Shown in pieces: positions 11,265 to 21,738 of a stretch of DNA of 64,000 bases. Location of the stretch: assembly GCA_032622095.1 (NCBI GenBank), contig CP136065.1:62479094-62543093 (forward strand). Direction: 5' to 3'. The DNA comes from Siphonodentalium dalli. Lineage: Eukaryota; Mollusca; Scaphopoda; Gadilida; Siphonodentaliidae. The position numbers and the translations under genes were made by a program. Under the pieces are notes generated by a model that saw only the letters and a program-made list of their open reading frames with translations, was not told where the DNA came from and made no database searches. How positions within the stretch are numbered: the stretch's first letter is position 1; every line of letters starts with the position of its first letter.

Positions 11265-12720
11265 GCTGGGAGAGAAACCATATCAGTGTAACGTGTGTCT
11301 TAAGAGATTCGCTCGATCATATCACCTCAACACATGAGGGTCCATACAGGAGAAAAACCGTATCAGTGTGACGTGTGTCTTAAGAGATTCGCTCAGCCAT
11401 ATACACTGAATGGACACACGAGGGTCCATATGGGAGAGAAACCATATCAGTGTGATGTGTGTATTAAGGTGTTCGTTCAGTCAGATGGTCTGAAAACACA
11501 CATGAGGATCCACTCGGGAGAGAAAACCTACAAGTGTGACGTGTGTCTTAAGAGATTCGCTCAGCCATATAACTGACTCAACACATGAGGGTCCATACGG
11601 GAGAGAAAAACTTTCAATATGATGTGTTTCTTAAGAAATTCGCTCAGTCTACTCATCTGGCTCAAAACATGAGGGTCCGCACGGGAGAGAAACCATATCA
11701 GTGTGACTCGCTCCGCTGACATGATTCAACACACGAGGATCCGTACGGTAGAGCCCGAAGCCGCCATCGCACGCCGCCGCCGCCAGCCATATTGGCCACA
11801 AGCCACCGCCAGCCATATTATCTCTAACGCCAGCCACATCTAAAAATCTCCGCCGCCGGAATTGTAAAATGGCTGAGCCGTGTGCGTGGGCTTATATGTC
11901 AAGCACAACTGTACTGTGAATCGCAAAGAACTAAAACGCATTGCCTAATATTGGCATACTCGCATGGACACGGAATGGTTGTTATATTATCAGAACACCG
12001 GGCCCCTTAATGTGGAATAGACTATCCCAATGCATGTTTTCATATAACTGAATAGGCGCATCCATTCGGTATTGAAAGGGTTAAAATATAAATTGTTTAT
12101 ATCGACAACACCCAGTCTCAGACATCGCTGGCATTTGTCAATATATACACATAAGAATAGAAAATAGTTGGAAATATTATATATCATTACTATCGGGTTC
12201 ACCATTCAATGATGCATGCACATATCGCAAGATGGGAGTGATGCTAGCAGTCTGAAGTCGACAGAAGTCCCAATGTAACTACTTATACCGATTAGATGGG
12301 AAACTACATAGTATATCCATGCCAGTCCTTCGTGAATTTTCGCCATAATGGAAAAGCCCAACATCAAAATATTACGTGTGGTCTGGAATTCTACGGGTTC
12401 ACCACAAACGCTAAAACAAAAACGGCGTCTATAACCGGGGATTAGGAACATTTCGGAACCGAATATACGCTGAATGATAACATCTCAGCCGGCTGAGCCG
12501 CCATATTTCGTCAGCCACGAACGTCGTGACTGAGCCGGCTTAGCTAGCTAACCAGCCACGAAAATCGGTTGAGCCAGCCGTGAAAACTATTTGTCGTGGC
12601 TTCGGGGTCTACCGTACGGGATAGATACCATATAAGTGTGACTCGCCCCGCTGACATGACTCAACATGCGAGGATCAATATATGGGAGAGGCACTGTAAC
12701 GATGTGAGCCACTCCGCGAA
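11265..12720 (+). pseudogene. C2H2 zinc-finger exon, copy B (degraded and interrupted)
   Basis: About five to six C2H2 fingers can be read piecewise between 11,270 and 11,740. The longest open piece is 11,334-11,576, with three recognisable fingers ([30 protein letters not shown]). A stop follows at the end of that piece and another frame change after it. The homologous sequence resumes at 12,612 after an 863-bp insertion. Unlike copies C-E, the sequence just upstream is satellite rather than the usual splice-acceptor region, so the 5' end is missing or replaced. It is not expected to make protein. Confidence 0.8.
11749..12611. mobile_element. Non-autonomous hAT-like DNA transposon (863 bp) inside ZNF copy B
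   Basis: The element is bounded by the 8-bp direct duplication CCGTACGG at 11741-11748 and 12612-12619. Both flanks match the uninterrupted ZNF sequence (GAGGATCC(A/G)TACGG then a GAGAGAAACC-like continuation), which confirms the duplication. Its ends are inverted repeats, TAGAGCCCGAAGCC at the left and GGCTTCGGGGTCTA at the right. An 8-bp target duplication with short TIRs is the hallmark of the hAT superfamily. It contains no transposase frame. GCCGCC and CAGCCGGCTGAGCC-type palindromic stretches lie near each end. Confidence 0.85.
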
Positions 12721-12726
12721 GACACC

Positions 12727-13085
12727 TTTTTCTATACTAAAGCATCAGTTATGGGTAGTTATCCCATAGGAAATGTTCACATAATAAGTTTAACCATTTT
12801 ATACTAAAGCATCATTGATGAGTAGTTATCCCATAGGAAGTGTTCATATAATAAGTTGAACCCTTTCTATACTAAAGCGTCATTGATGAGTAGTTACCCC
12901 ATAGGAAGTGTTCACATAATAAGTTTAACCCTCTCTATACTAAAGCATCATTAATGAGTAGTTATCCCATAGGACATGTTCTGATAATAAGTTTACCCCT
13001 TTTTATACTAAAGCGTTATTGATGAGTAGTTATCCCATATGAGATGTTCAGATAATAAATTTAACCCTTTCTATACTAAAGCATT
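12727..13085. repeat. About 68-bp minisatellite, five to six copies
   Basis: Units share TATACTAAAGC, GATGAGTAGTTATCCCATAG and a TGTTCACATAATAAGTTTAA-like block in the same order. The repeats are directly adjacent. Units differ at a few positions each, so the array is fairly young. Confidence 0.85.
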
Positions 13086-13285
13086 AACAATTAACGTCCC
13101 TCCAAATGAATAATATATCATTCCAATTTATATTTTCATAACTGAGTGGGAGAATCCATCAAGTATAGAAAGCGTTAACGAGATACTCGATTAAAGATCC
13201 ATGGACCAATTTAATACCATTAAGCTCCACGGGTGCGTGTTCTATACCATGAAATAATTACAATGACATCGTGACAATAAACACA

Positions 13286-13771
13286 TTAAAGGCCCACTTA
13301 ATTTGCGAACCACCCATATCATATTGTATAAAATATATGCCATATAATGGGATATTATATACCATTTGAAGAGGAAGCTCCAAAACATTGTATCATTAAC
13401 TTATCGGGTGTAATAAACCGTGAACATGTTGTTTTTGTTGAGGTACCCGACATGTTTTCTGTGCAGCCAGTGAGTGAGCTTAAGTTTCATCTGGATTGTA
13501 CTGCAAAGTCTATTATTTTCAACGGAAGGGGAATAACCCTATATCTTAGTTTGAATTATGTTGCATTCTGGGAACGAAACGGGGGAAAATTTTTATATGA
13601 TTTCAGCTATTTTCTATTACACTATGGGCACCTTCTGACACACAGCCGTTCCCAATGCGGATGACTTATAGTATTTTAATCATATTTTATATCATAGATT
13701 ATTCAAACCGTATATCAAGGCACCATCAAAAAAATAATCAGTGACTCGAAAATAATTAAATGGGCCTTTAA
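13286..13771. mobile_element. Short TTAA-flanked inverted-repeat element (486 bp)
   Basis: TTAA occurs at both ends (13286-13289 and 13768-13771), followed inward by AGGCCCACTTAATTT and its imperfect complement AATTAAATGGGCCT. Downstream flank resumes sequence also present after ZNF copy A (GGTCAGATATC...ACTTTCAAAAG). A TTAA target fits a piggyBac-type non-autonomous element, but the terminal bases are not the usual CCC, so the superfamily is tentative. A 105-codon frame inside (13347-13664) shows no recognisable domain. Confidence 0.5.
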
Positions 13772-15557
13772 TATCATAAGGTTCTAATGGTCAGATATCA
13801 ACTTTCAAAAGGGGAAGTTTTAAATGAACGGATGACCTTCGTTATCGGTTATCATTTAGAAATATCAGTTTCCAAATTATGAACATTTGCTGGGTTTGTT
13901 TATATACAGCACGCGAATAGTGAGCTGTAAGCAAAAGAATCAACACCGTTTCGATTTTTTATGAGAGTGATTCACGGTGACCCATTCAACGCCGGAATAT
14001 TGAGTGGCGAAGAGTAGCGAGCGCTATACCGGTTTATTGTAGACAATTTGGTGGCCCGTTCTAACCAAAGTTCACATAGTGTGGTCTCCCCGTTGTTGGG
14101 TGTTTTGCTTATCGCATACTCTTTACGTACTTGGCGTAACATGGCGTTTGTTTACATAACACAGAGAACTAACATGACAATAACATGCAATTTACGCGAT
14201 CATTGTGATTGGTATAAGAACAATATTTGTCTACAATACAATATTCTTTCTGTTTATGGCGGTATTAACGGATGTGACTATTTTAATAGCAACACCGGCC
14301 GCGAACGCTTACATTGTCTTTAACACGTGTTAGTTTCTGTAATTCGTGCAGGCTAGTAACAAATGCAGTGATCGTCTCGGATAAATATCGTCCATGTTTT
14401 CGTTTTGGATAAATAGTAGATAATAAAGAGCGTTATCGATTATCGTCATTTGTTCTAGTGTTCAAGTAAAACATGTGGATGCTTTTAGAATGATTATATT
14501 TATATAGGTGCTGCCTGTTAAAAATTCACATAGATTCATTATATTTTATAGGTGCTGCCTGTTATAACATCATATCGATTGATTATAATTTATAGGTGCT
14601 GTCTGTTATATATCGATCAAAAAAGTGAGAAATTTGAATGCGTAACATGAGTTTCTTATTCAGTTCAGGCCAACTCTGTGTGGGTAACTAAATGAAAATA
14701 ACCCGATTTCTCTACCCTGAATTTTGTAATCGGCACTTGTCATTCTCAAAGACTCGGTCATATCCGCTGCGCTGGGGGGGGGGGGGCGGTATTTCCACAG
14801 CGAGTCGTTGAGAATGCTGCGCTTGCAAGAACCTATTTTGAAATTGCTACGATAACTTGTTTTCGATTTAAAAATATTTGTCAGTTCTATCAAAGGTTTA
14901 TCAGGTATCGAAGAGCCACTTTACTGACATTCACTCAGTCATGCTCTGCTTTTAGGTTTAAAATTGTTATTTTTTAATAAAATGAAATTGGTGTGTGTGA
15001 AAACCACAGCGATTAATGGTACAAACAAACCAAAGTGCATACATTTGTTTACGCCATCATTTCTGTCTAAAATAAAAAAATATTATTCATGGTGCCTATG
15101 CCATGGATAATGAAGTACATGCAGTCCAAAGTTGTCAAATATTTCTGGAAATTGTGTATTGTGAATTTTGACATATAATTAATGTGTGAGACAGGATGTG
15201 GTAAGTTTTAAAATCGGATAAAGTAGATGCCAGTGCGATGTTGGTTACACAATTCACAATGTGACATGATCTTATTTTACGCTAGCTCCAAGCTGTGTAT
15301 GCCGACTGGTGTCACATTTCTCTGGAACCTTGACGCCCAGGCAAAAAACGTTAGCTCTCGAAACAATAAACCCATATAACTTAATTATAAACATATGTGT
15401 GAAGCTGTTTATATGAAAGCAGTGTATGTGTATGACCGGATGTGTCAATCCATCATGTATTTGGGGACATGCGGACATGCTGTCAGATTTAATTAACAAT
15501 GGACAATCGTCTATAATATAATTTATCGGCGCAATAAATAGGTTTAAGTCGGTTTGA
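13772..15557. other. Non-coding stretch with small repeats
   Basis: Three direct copies of a roughly 55-bp unit with TATAGGTGCTGCCTGTTA lie at 14,505-14,612. A 12-base G run is at 14,775-14,787. AATAAAGAGCGTT near 14,425 recurs at 18,350 and 18,386. Short open frames here are not supported by any motif. Confidence 0.5.
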
Positions 15558-15860
15558 TATTCACGTGGCGCACCCATCATAGCAGCAGCCTCCAACAGCT
15601 CAATCGAAACCCTGCAGAAAGTCCAAAACAAAGCTCTCCGCATCGCTCTACATCAGCCAACCTTCACACCAATCCAAGCCCTCCACGACGCAGCAGACAT
15701 ACCTACGATGACACAACGACTCACCGACCTCAGAAACCAGACCCTCGCCAGAATTGACAACAGCCCACTCATCCAAGAACTCCATCTACGAAACCAGCTG
15801 CTCTCCACCAAAAAGACCAAGTCCATCCTAGAAATCGACAGCACCGACAGACCCATCTAG
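15558..15860 (+). pseudogene. LINE ORF2 C-terminal fragment
   Basis: In the frame ending at the TAG 15858-15860, the translation reads GAPIIAAAS, then LQKVQNKALRIALHQPT, TPIQALHDAADIPTMTQRL and RIDNSPLIQELHLR. The KVQNKALRI block followed by a TP..LH..A.IP..QRL block is the conserved region C-terminal of the reverse transcriptase in Jockey-like and related non-LTR elements. An in-frame TGA bounds it at 15555-15557. This is therefore a dead-on-arrival 3' piece with its own stop codon; no RT core is present upstream. Codon use is strikingly C-ended compared with the AT-rich surroundings. Confidence 0.75.
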
Positions 15861-16115
15861 ATCCCATACAACCGTCAACCAAGCCAACCAACAGCCAAAT
15901 CACCAGCCAGCCAATAACCTCACCAGGCAACGCCAATACACTCCAGCACTTCGCCAGCCACACCACCAACCAAGCATCCAAGACGCATCAGCCTTAAAGC
16001 CAGCCAACCAACAGCCACACCAACCAGACATCCAGCCTAAACCAAGCCTCACATCCCAACAGCCTCGACTCCTCCACCACGCTTCCACTGCTTTGCCTCC
16101 AAATACAACAGCCTC
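15861..16115. other. A/C-rich, G-poor tract downstream of the LINE fragment
   Basis: About 250 bases of CCAACCAACAGCC-type sequence with very few G on the plus strand. It follows directly on the LINE ORF2 stop, so it may be that element's 3' UTR. The opposite strand yields long Trp/Gly-rich frames only because of this composition. Confidence 0.5.
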
Positions 16116-16599
16116 AACAACCGATTTTCATCAAAGAATTATAGAAAGGGTGAAGGGAACTGCACAATGCGTTCCGACCATCCTACCCGGACTGCGGCCG
16201 GAAACTACACAACAACGATATTCACGTGTGTTTCATGATGGCTGTGGATATAGTCAGATCATTCTTACGACAAAACTAGTTGTTCTCTTCTGTTCTGTGA
16301 GATGTAATTTCTCTCTTGTGAACTTCGTGAAGACATTTCCTGGACGTCTGGACGACGTTATTGTGGTGATATCACTGACGTATTTAATCGACTTCTACTA
16401 ATACTAGTCAGTCTTACTTACGTTTAAATTATATTTCTTGGATTATTGGAACAAGAACATTTAAAAGTGAGTATGTTATATTTATAAAAAAAACTTGTTC
16501 CTTTCTGTTCAGTTCGGATTTATTGCTATTAGATAGATTTGATGTCCAAACTATGGGTCTTCGATGTTGCGCGAACTACTAATATGCAAACTCTATATC

Positions 16600-16905
16600 C
16601 TTGACAAAGTTACGGCGAGTAGACAGTACACTCCATACCCTTGACAGATTTACCAAATTTACAGCGAGTAGACAGCAAACTCTATACCCTTGACAGATGC
16701 ATCAAACTCTATACCCTTGACAGATGTACCAAATTTACAGCGAGTAGACAGCAAACTCTATACTTTTGACAGATGTACCAAATTTACAGCGAGTAGACAA
16801 ACTCTATACCCTTGACAGCTGTACCAAATTTACAGCGAGTATAGACAGTAGACAAACTCTATACCCTTGACAGATGTACCAAATTTACAGCGAGTAGACA
16901 GTAGA
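16600..16905. repeat. About 48-bp minisatellite
   Basis: Roughly six units carrying AAACTCTATACCCTTGACAG, TACCAAATTTACAG and CGAGTAGACAG in order, with length variants from loss of the middle block. Confidence 0.85.
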
Positions 16906-16914
16906 CGTTTTCAT

Positions 16915-17140
16915 CTTTGTTGTCACCATATTAGGATAGCTATAACAAATATAACAACTCACGCTCTTTATTATCTGTTATCACCATATTAGGATAAATA
17001 TTAAAAAATCCCTCATTATTGTCACAATATTAGTATAAATATAACAAATGACGCTCTTTATTGTCACCATATTGGTATAAATATATATCAACAATCGCTT
17101 TTTATTGTCACCATATCAGTATAACTATAACAATAACGTT
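16915..17140. repeat. About 55-bp degenerate tandem repeat
   Basis: Four to five units with TTGTCACCATATTAG, ATAACAA and ACGCTCTTTATT. It directly follows the 48-bp minisatellite. Confidence 0.7.
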
Positions 17141-19020
17141 CGTATCGTGCATAAATTGTGTAAATAAAGATGGATCCTTTTGTTATGAGACAATAATGTC
17201 TTACTCAAAGTTATTTTTATGGGAACCGGAGCTGGGGGCGAAGTGGGTAACTGTCCATCCTGCCTTCCACACGTTTCAGCTAAACAAGCAAAGTTTGCCT
17301 ATTCGGGGCCCTGTACTATAGATTCCTAATACCCATGATTTGAGTCGCTGAGAACGTTCCTCTGTCATTTCCTAATCTTGTAAAGCGAGACTTGTGTGCT
17401 ATAGTACCCGAGCAATTATATTATTGTAAATGAATTGCATTGTTTATTGGAATTTAATAATAGTCCATTACTCTTTCTTCACATTACGCATGTACATCGT
17501 TGTTAAATGACTTATATGATCTTTTCGGCGAGACATTTTTCATACCAGGATGAATTAGTGATTGTCACCGCAGTTTCCACAGACGTGCAGGTTATGACAG
17601 GAGCTATTCTCACCAACATACTCAACAATTGCAATGGGATTGTCATGCAGGGTCGTGTCGATTGGGGGTTGAGTTGCATCACCCTAATCTTCTTTCCAAA
17701 GGTCTAAAGTTAATGATGATCCCACATATGATTGAATTCTGGAGCTAAATGGTATTGATTTGATAAGATTCGACCGGTAGGAGTTGTTGGGTTGGAGATT
17801 CACAACAGTTGGAAATCTTAACTAACGATAGAAGAATATCAACCCAATGGGGTGCAAATATATAGTTTCCCGGACTATGAAATTATCTGGTTCAAGGTGT
17901 AGAGGTGCACTTGGGCAGCCCCTCCACGTGAAGACCGTATAAGCCGACGATACCGCGATTCGTACGATATTATAATCGCTCACAGATACCAATGTACATG
18001 TAGATGAAACAAAATACTGGTATACGATCGGCAATGAGATCTTCTGATTATTCTCATACTATATCCAGGCGAATGTATGTGTCAAATAAAATGTTAGATT
18101 TATGTCACCACATCCAGGTATTAAAGGTACGGTTGGCCTTGGCGGTGGGTATCCTGTAAAAATATTTCCACCTGTCAAAAACCGCCCCAAACAGAAAGAA
18201 CATCAAAATGTAGACAGACTTTGTCCGTATACAAATAAGAAATATCGCATAAACAGTATGTTATTGTCATTTGTTTGACCATTGTTATGTAAGTAAACAA
18301 AAGCATAAAAAGTAACTTTTCTGGTGTTTGTTTATATTATGATGGTAAACATAAAGAGCGTTCTTTGTTGGTGAATTCCTTATATGGAACAAATAAAGAG
18401 CGTTTATGCCATTTTTGTGTGATTAGCCAGTAGCATTGTGCTGTCTTCTGTAACACAATCAGGCTCTTGCTTAGGTAAAATATAGTAGGTCTTTATGATA
18501 ACATGCTGTTTATGCGATAGTCATGGTATATTCATGACGTCATCAAATAACATGGACGTGCTTTACTTCGCTCTGTATTTATGCTGAATATTTGTCATAC
18601 TTTCAATGGATCGGCTGTATATTTTCGACAGGAGTGGTGTATTCACTCAATATAACATGTGCATTGCAGACTTTTCGAGGACAGTGCTGGAGATTCGACA
18701 TTATCGGTACGTCAACTTTGAAATCGCCTCGAATCGCACCATGTTGTTTGTTTTGATTTGAACTCCATATACGCCCAAAATTTCGTCTGCTGTGCGGTAG
18801 CTTCTGTTCGTCGGTGCCCAGCAAGTCAGCCCAATCTTTCACCCACATCATACAGACGAGATTGTTTGAGCTACTCACTATGACAATCCGGTACTTCTGA
18901 AAACAACTCATGACTCAATCAATAATTATTATGGATCATCATGGCGCTGTCGACATCCAACGTAACTGCTTGTCGTCCAGTTTACTGTTATAACTGATTG
19001 TCACAATTAACTAATACGTA
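17141..19020. other. Sequence upstream of the intact LINE; probably includes its 5' UTR
   Basis: No convincing gene. AATAAAGAGCGTT-like words recur at about 18,350 and 18,386. The 5' end of the LINE at 19.0 kb must lie somewhere here but cannot be placed without another copy. A 102-codon minus frame (18603-18911) lacks any motif. Confidence 0.4.
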
Positions 19021-21078
19021 ATGGATGGTCTGCTAACAAAAGCTGACTTAGTTCTCAATGGTTTTGAAGGATCGTACATGGCTCAAGATCCTTATGAAGT
19101 CGATATGCTATCTGAAGGGGAGCTGGATGAAAACAATGCAATACCGGACCAGGACTCAACAATACTCATTAACAGAATACAAACTATTAAAGTACATGAA
19201 TTTTCTGTGGAACCCCAAGAAAATGGTAAACAATATGTAACTTTGGATATCCCAAATCAGTCCGCTTACGACGCCTTTGCAGCACGTGTGTGTAATGGAT
19301 CACTCGACAAGGCGATCTCACCTTATCTGAGCAGGATGTTAACAGATATCCATACATCAACCAAAGATGAATTCATCAGAAAAGCAGTTTCGTGTTGTGG
19401 TGGATGTGAACTGATTCTGGAGTCAATTCGGCAGACACTATTCTCCGCAATAAAACATCCGTGCATTCACATTAGTCCAGATGCTATATTAAAACGTAGG
19501 ACGAATTCTGCAAAGGGAACTTCTGTAACAAAGCTTGGAAACGACGTCTATAACATATTCCAGTGTTTATTAGATGAGAGCACAATCCACATAGAGGAAA
19601 TGTTGAGTGCTCCCAAGCTGCCAAAAACTGTGAGGAAACCCAATGGGAAACCTACCAACAATTCGATTCCGTCTACATCCGGTTCACAAAACGCGACCTA
19701 CGTCTGCGATATCCATAACGGCACTGATGTCATAATTGAAACCACCCAGAATAGTCTACAGCCAACGATATCGGATATCTCAAGTGTGGTTTCTTTATTG
19801 AAGCAAACATGCGAACACATAGAACACGACTTGACTGAAACGATTCCAAAAATGAATGGTCGACTCGAATCGTTAGAAATTGCGATGACAGACGTGATGG
19901 GAAGGATGCAAGAACTTGAAGATGATGCGACTGTGACAAAATTAACATGTGAGCGAATCGAGAGTGACAAGTGTACGGGAGTGGTCAGACTTAAAAGTGA
20001 CATTAAGCAAATGCGCCAAGTAATGGATAATATGTTCGAATGCATGACTGACACGGTGACGAAAATAGCCTCACAAGAAGGCATATACAATTCAATGAAG
20101 GGTCGGATGAAAACAGTAGAGAAAGCTGTGAAAAATTCCAATGAACAACAGGAGCAATCAAACAAAAGTGACCATAACTGTGAACAACAATGTCGCGAAG
20201 CTTGGACAAGCGACCTGAATACATTCTCTTCTCATATTTTCGGCGAGTTGAACAAGTTTTCCTATAATGTTATAAGGGCAATCAAATCACCAGCTTACTT
20301 CCAGAATATGTCGATATCTTCGGACCCATCTATGATCTATTCACCTACTTCACTTTCTGCTTCATGTATCGACACTAAAGAAGATGCCAATTCAATAGAT
20401 GTTTCCAAATCTAACCGATCTGGTGACATTGTTCCATCAGGAGCGTGTAGTGTTGAAACTGTGATTTTGGGCGCAAGTAATTGCGCTGGGATTGACTTCG
20501 AAAAACCTACTGTCAAAAACTTTTCTGTGAGTGGAGCCAGCTATGGTGAAATATCTGATCTTTTGTTGTCAGTAGAGCAAGATCATGTGGTAGGGAAAGC
20601 GCTGGGTAATGTGACATCTGTCCTCATTCACATCGGGACTAACGATATCACAAGACACAAGTACAATGTAACCCCAGTTGTCTTGAATATTACAGACTCT
20701 ATTTCCAAAATTACCTCATTACTGCCAAACGCCAAGATTCTTCTATACAGTGTGCCACAAAGAAAGAGTTATGGTCATGATCCTGAAACCGATGACCATA
20801 ATTCTGCAGTGTATGCTGTGAACGACGTTCTATCTGGTCTGTGCGATCGAAATGAAAATTTTGAATTTGTGGACACAGCTGAAGTGTTTTCATCCGCGAA
20901 TGGAATTAGGGATGAGCTGTACAAAAGCAGAACGAAGGATCGCAGAGGAATCCATTTCAGCTTTGCGGGAAGAACTGCACTGACTAAATGCTTCATGAAA
21001 GGAATTAACCAAGGGAATGCTGCCAATGGAAACTCAGTCGACAAAATCTCGGCCGATATAAATCACAACAGCAGCAGC

Positions 21079-21109
<31 letters not shown>

Positions 21110-21597
21110 TAAACAGTACGCGTACCAATATCGACCATAGTAATACGAGTAGGACACCAAATCAGAGTGCACGATCTTCTGTTCAAAACAATAGCAACGG
21201 AGAGAGACGTCACAGAAACAGTGGTCCCATTAAAACAAAACGCGTGTTTGTCGGTAATCTACCGGCTAACACAACAACTGAAAACATGGAGGACCACTTG
21301 AATCACTTTGGTGTACACTTCTCCATTGTGAGGATACTGAGAAGCCGCAACAATTCGAACTTCGTGTCAGCGAGAATCAACGTGCACCGAGATGATGTTT
21401 ATATGGTCTTTGACAACTACTTCTGGCATGGTAATGCATTCTGTCGTTATTGGATGTCAAAACCAAATTTCGAGAATAATGACTCCTACAGAAGATCATA
21501 CTCGCATGGACATTCGTATGACGATCCCAGGCGATCTACATACCACCATACAAACAGTCTTGGTGTAAATAGTATCAATATGAGCGGCGGTGATTAG
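19021..21597 (+). CDS. LINE ORF1: coiled-coil-like region, SGNH-type esterase and RRM (858 aa)
   Basis: This is the first ORF of a non-LTR retrotransposon, expected to bind element RNA and assist its ribonucleoprotein. Residues about 250-390 are a charged region that could be helical or coiled coil. Residues about 479-660 match an SGNH/GDSL-like hydrolase: block I ILGASN (482-487; Ser486 likely nucleophile, the usual GDS Asp is Ala), SVSGAS (502-507), HIGTND (537-542), and DRRGIH (640-645; likely catalytic Asp and His). An Asn-rich linker (about 680-700, an AAC microsatellite) follows. Residues about 740-815 look like an RRM, with RNP2 RVFVGNLP and RNP1-like FVSARINV. Known CR1-type ORF1 proteins carry an esterase and other LINE ORF1 proteins carry RRMs; the two together is unusual. 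The frame is fully open. It lies 141 bp upstream of ORF2. Confidence 0.9.
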
Positions 21598-21738
21598 CCG
21601 AACAAGAAGAATAACTCTAGTGTATTAATATACTTTCATTTTAGCACATAGAATCAGTACAGATAAGATCTATTACTTTATTGAGAGCTATATTATATAT
21701 ATATAACTCACTGTCATTATAAACAACAACTGTTAATA
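21598..21738. other. Inter-ORF spacer of the LINE
   Basis: 141 bp containing a (TA)n run near 21,690-21,705 and stops in the ORF1 frame. The ORFs neither overlap nor lie in a continuous frame, so ORF2 would need reinitiation or an internal entry mechanism. Confidence 0.6.

Noticed and set aside
13347-13664. 105-codon frame inside the TTAA element
   Set aside because: No domain or homology pattern seen, and the element is too short to encode a transposase.
15653-16088. Trp/Gly-rich minus-strand frames
   Set aside because: Opposite strand of an A/C-rich LINE fragment; the plus strand carries recognisable ORF2 sequence.
19698-20224. Long minus-strand frames under LINE ORF1
   Set aside because: Antisense shadows of a plus-strand gene with clear domains.
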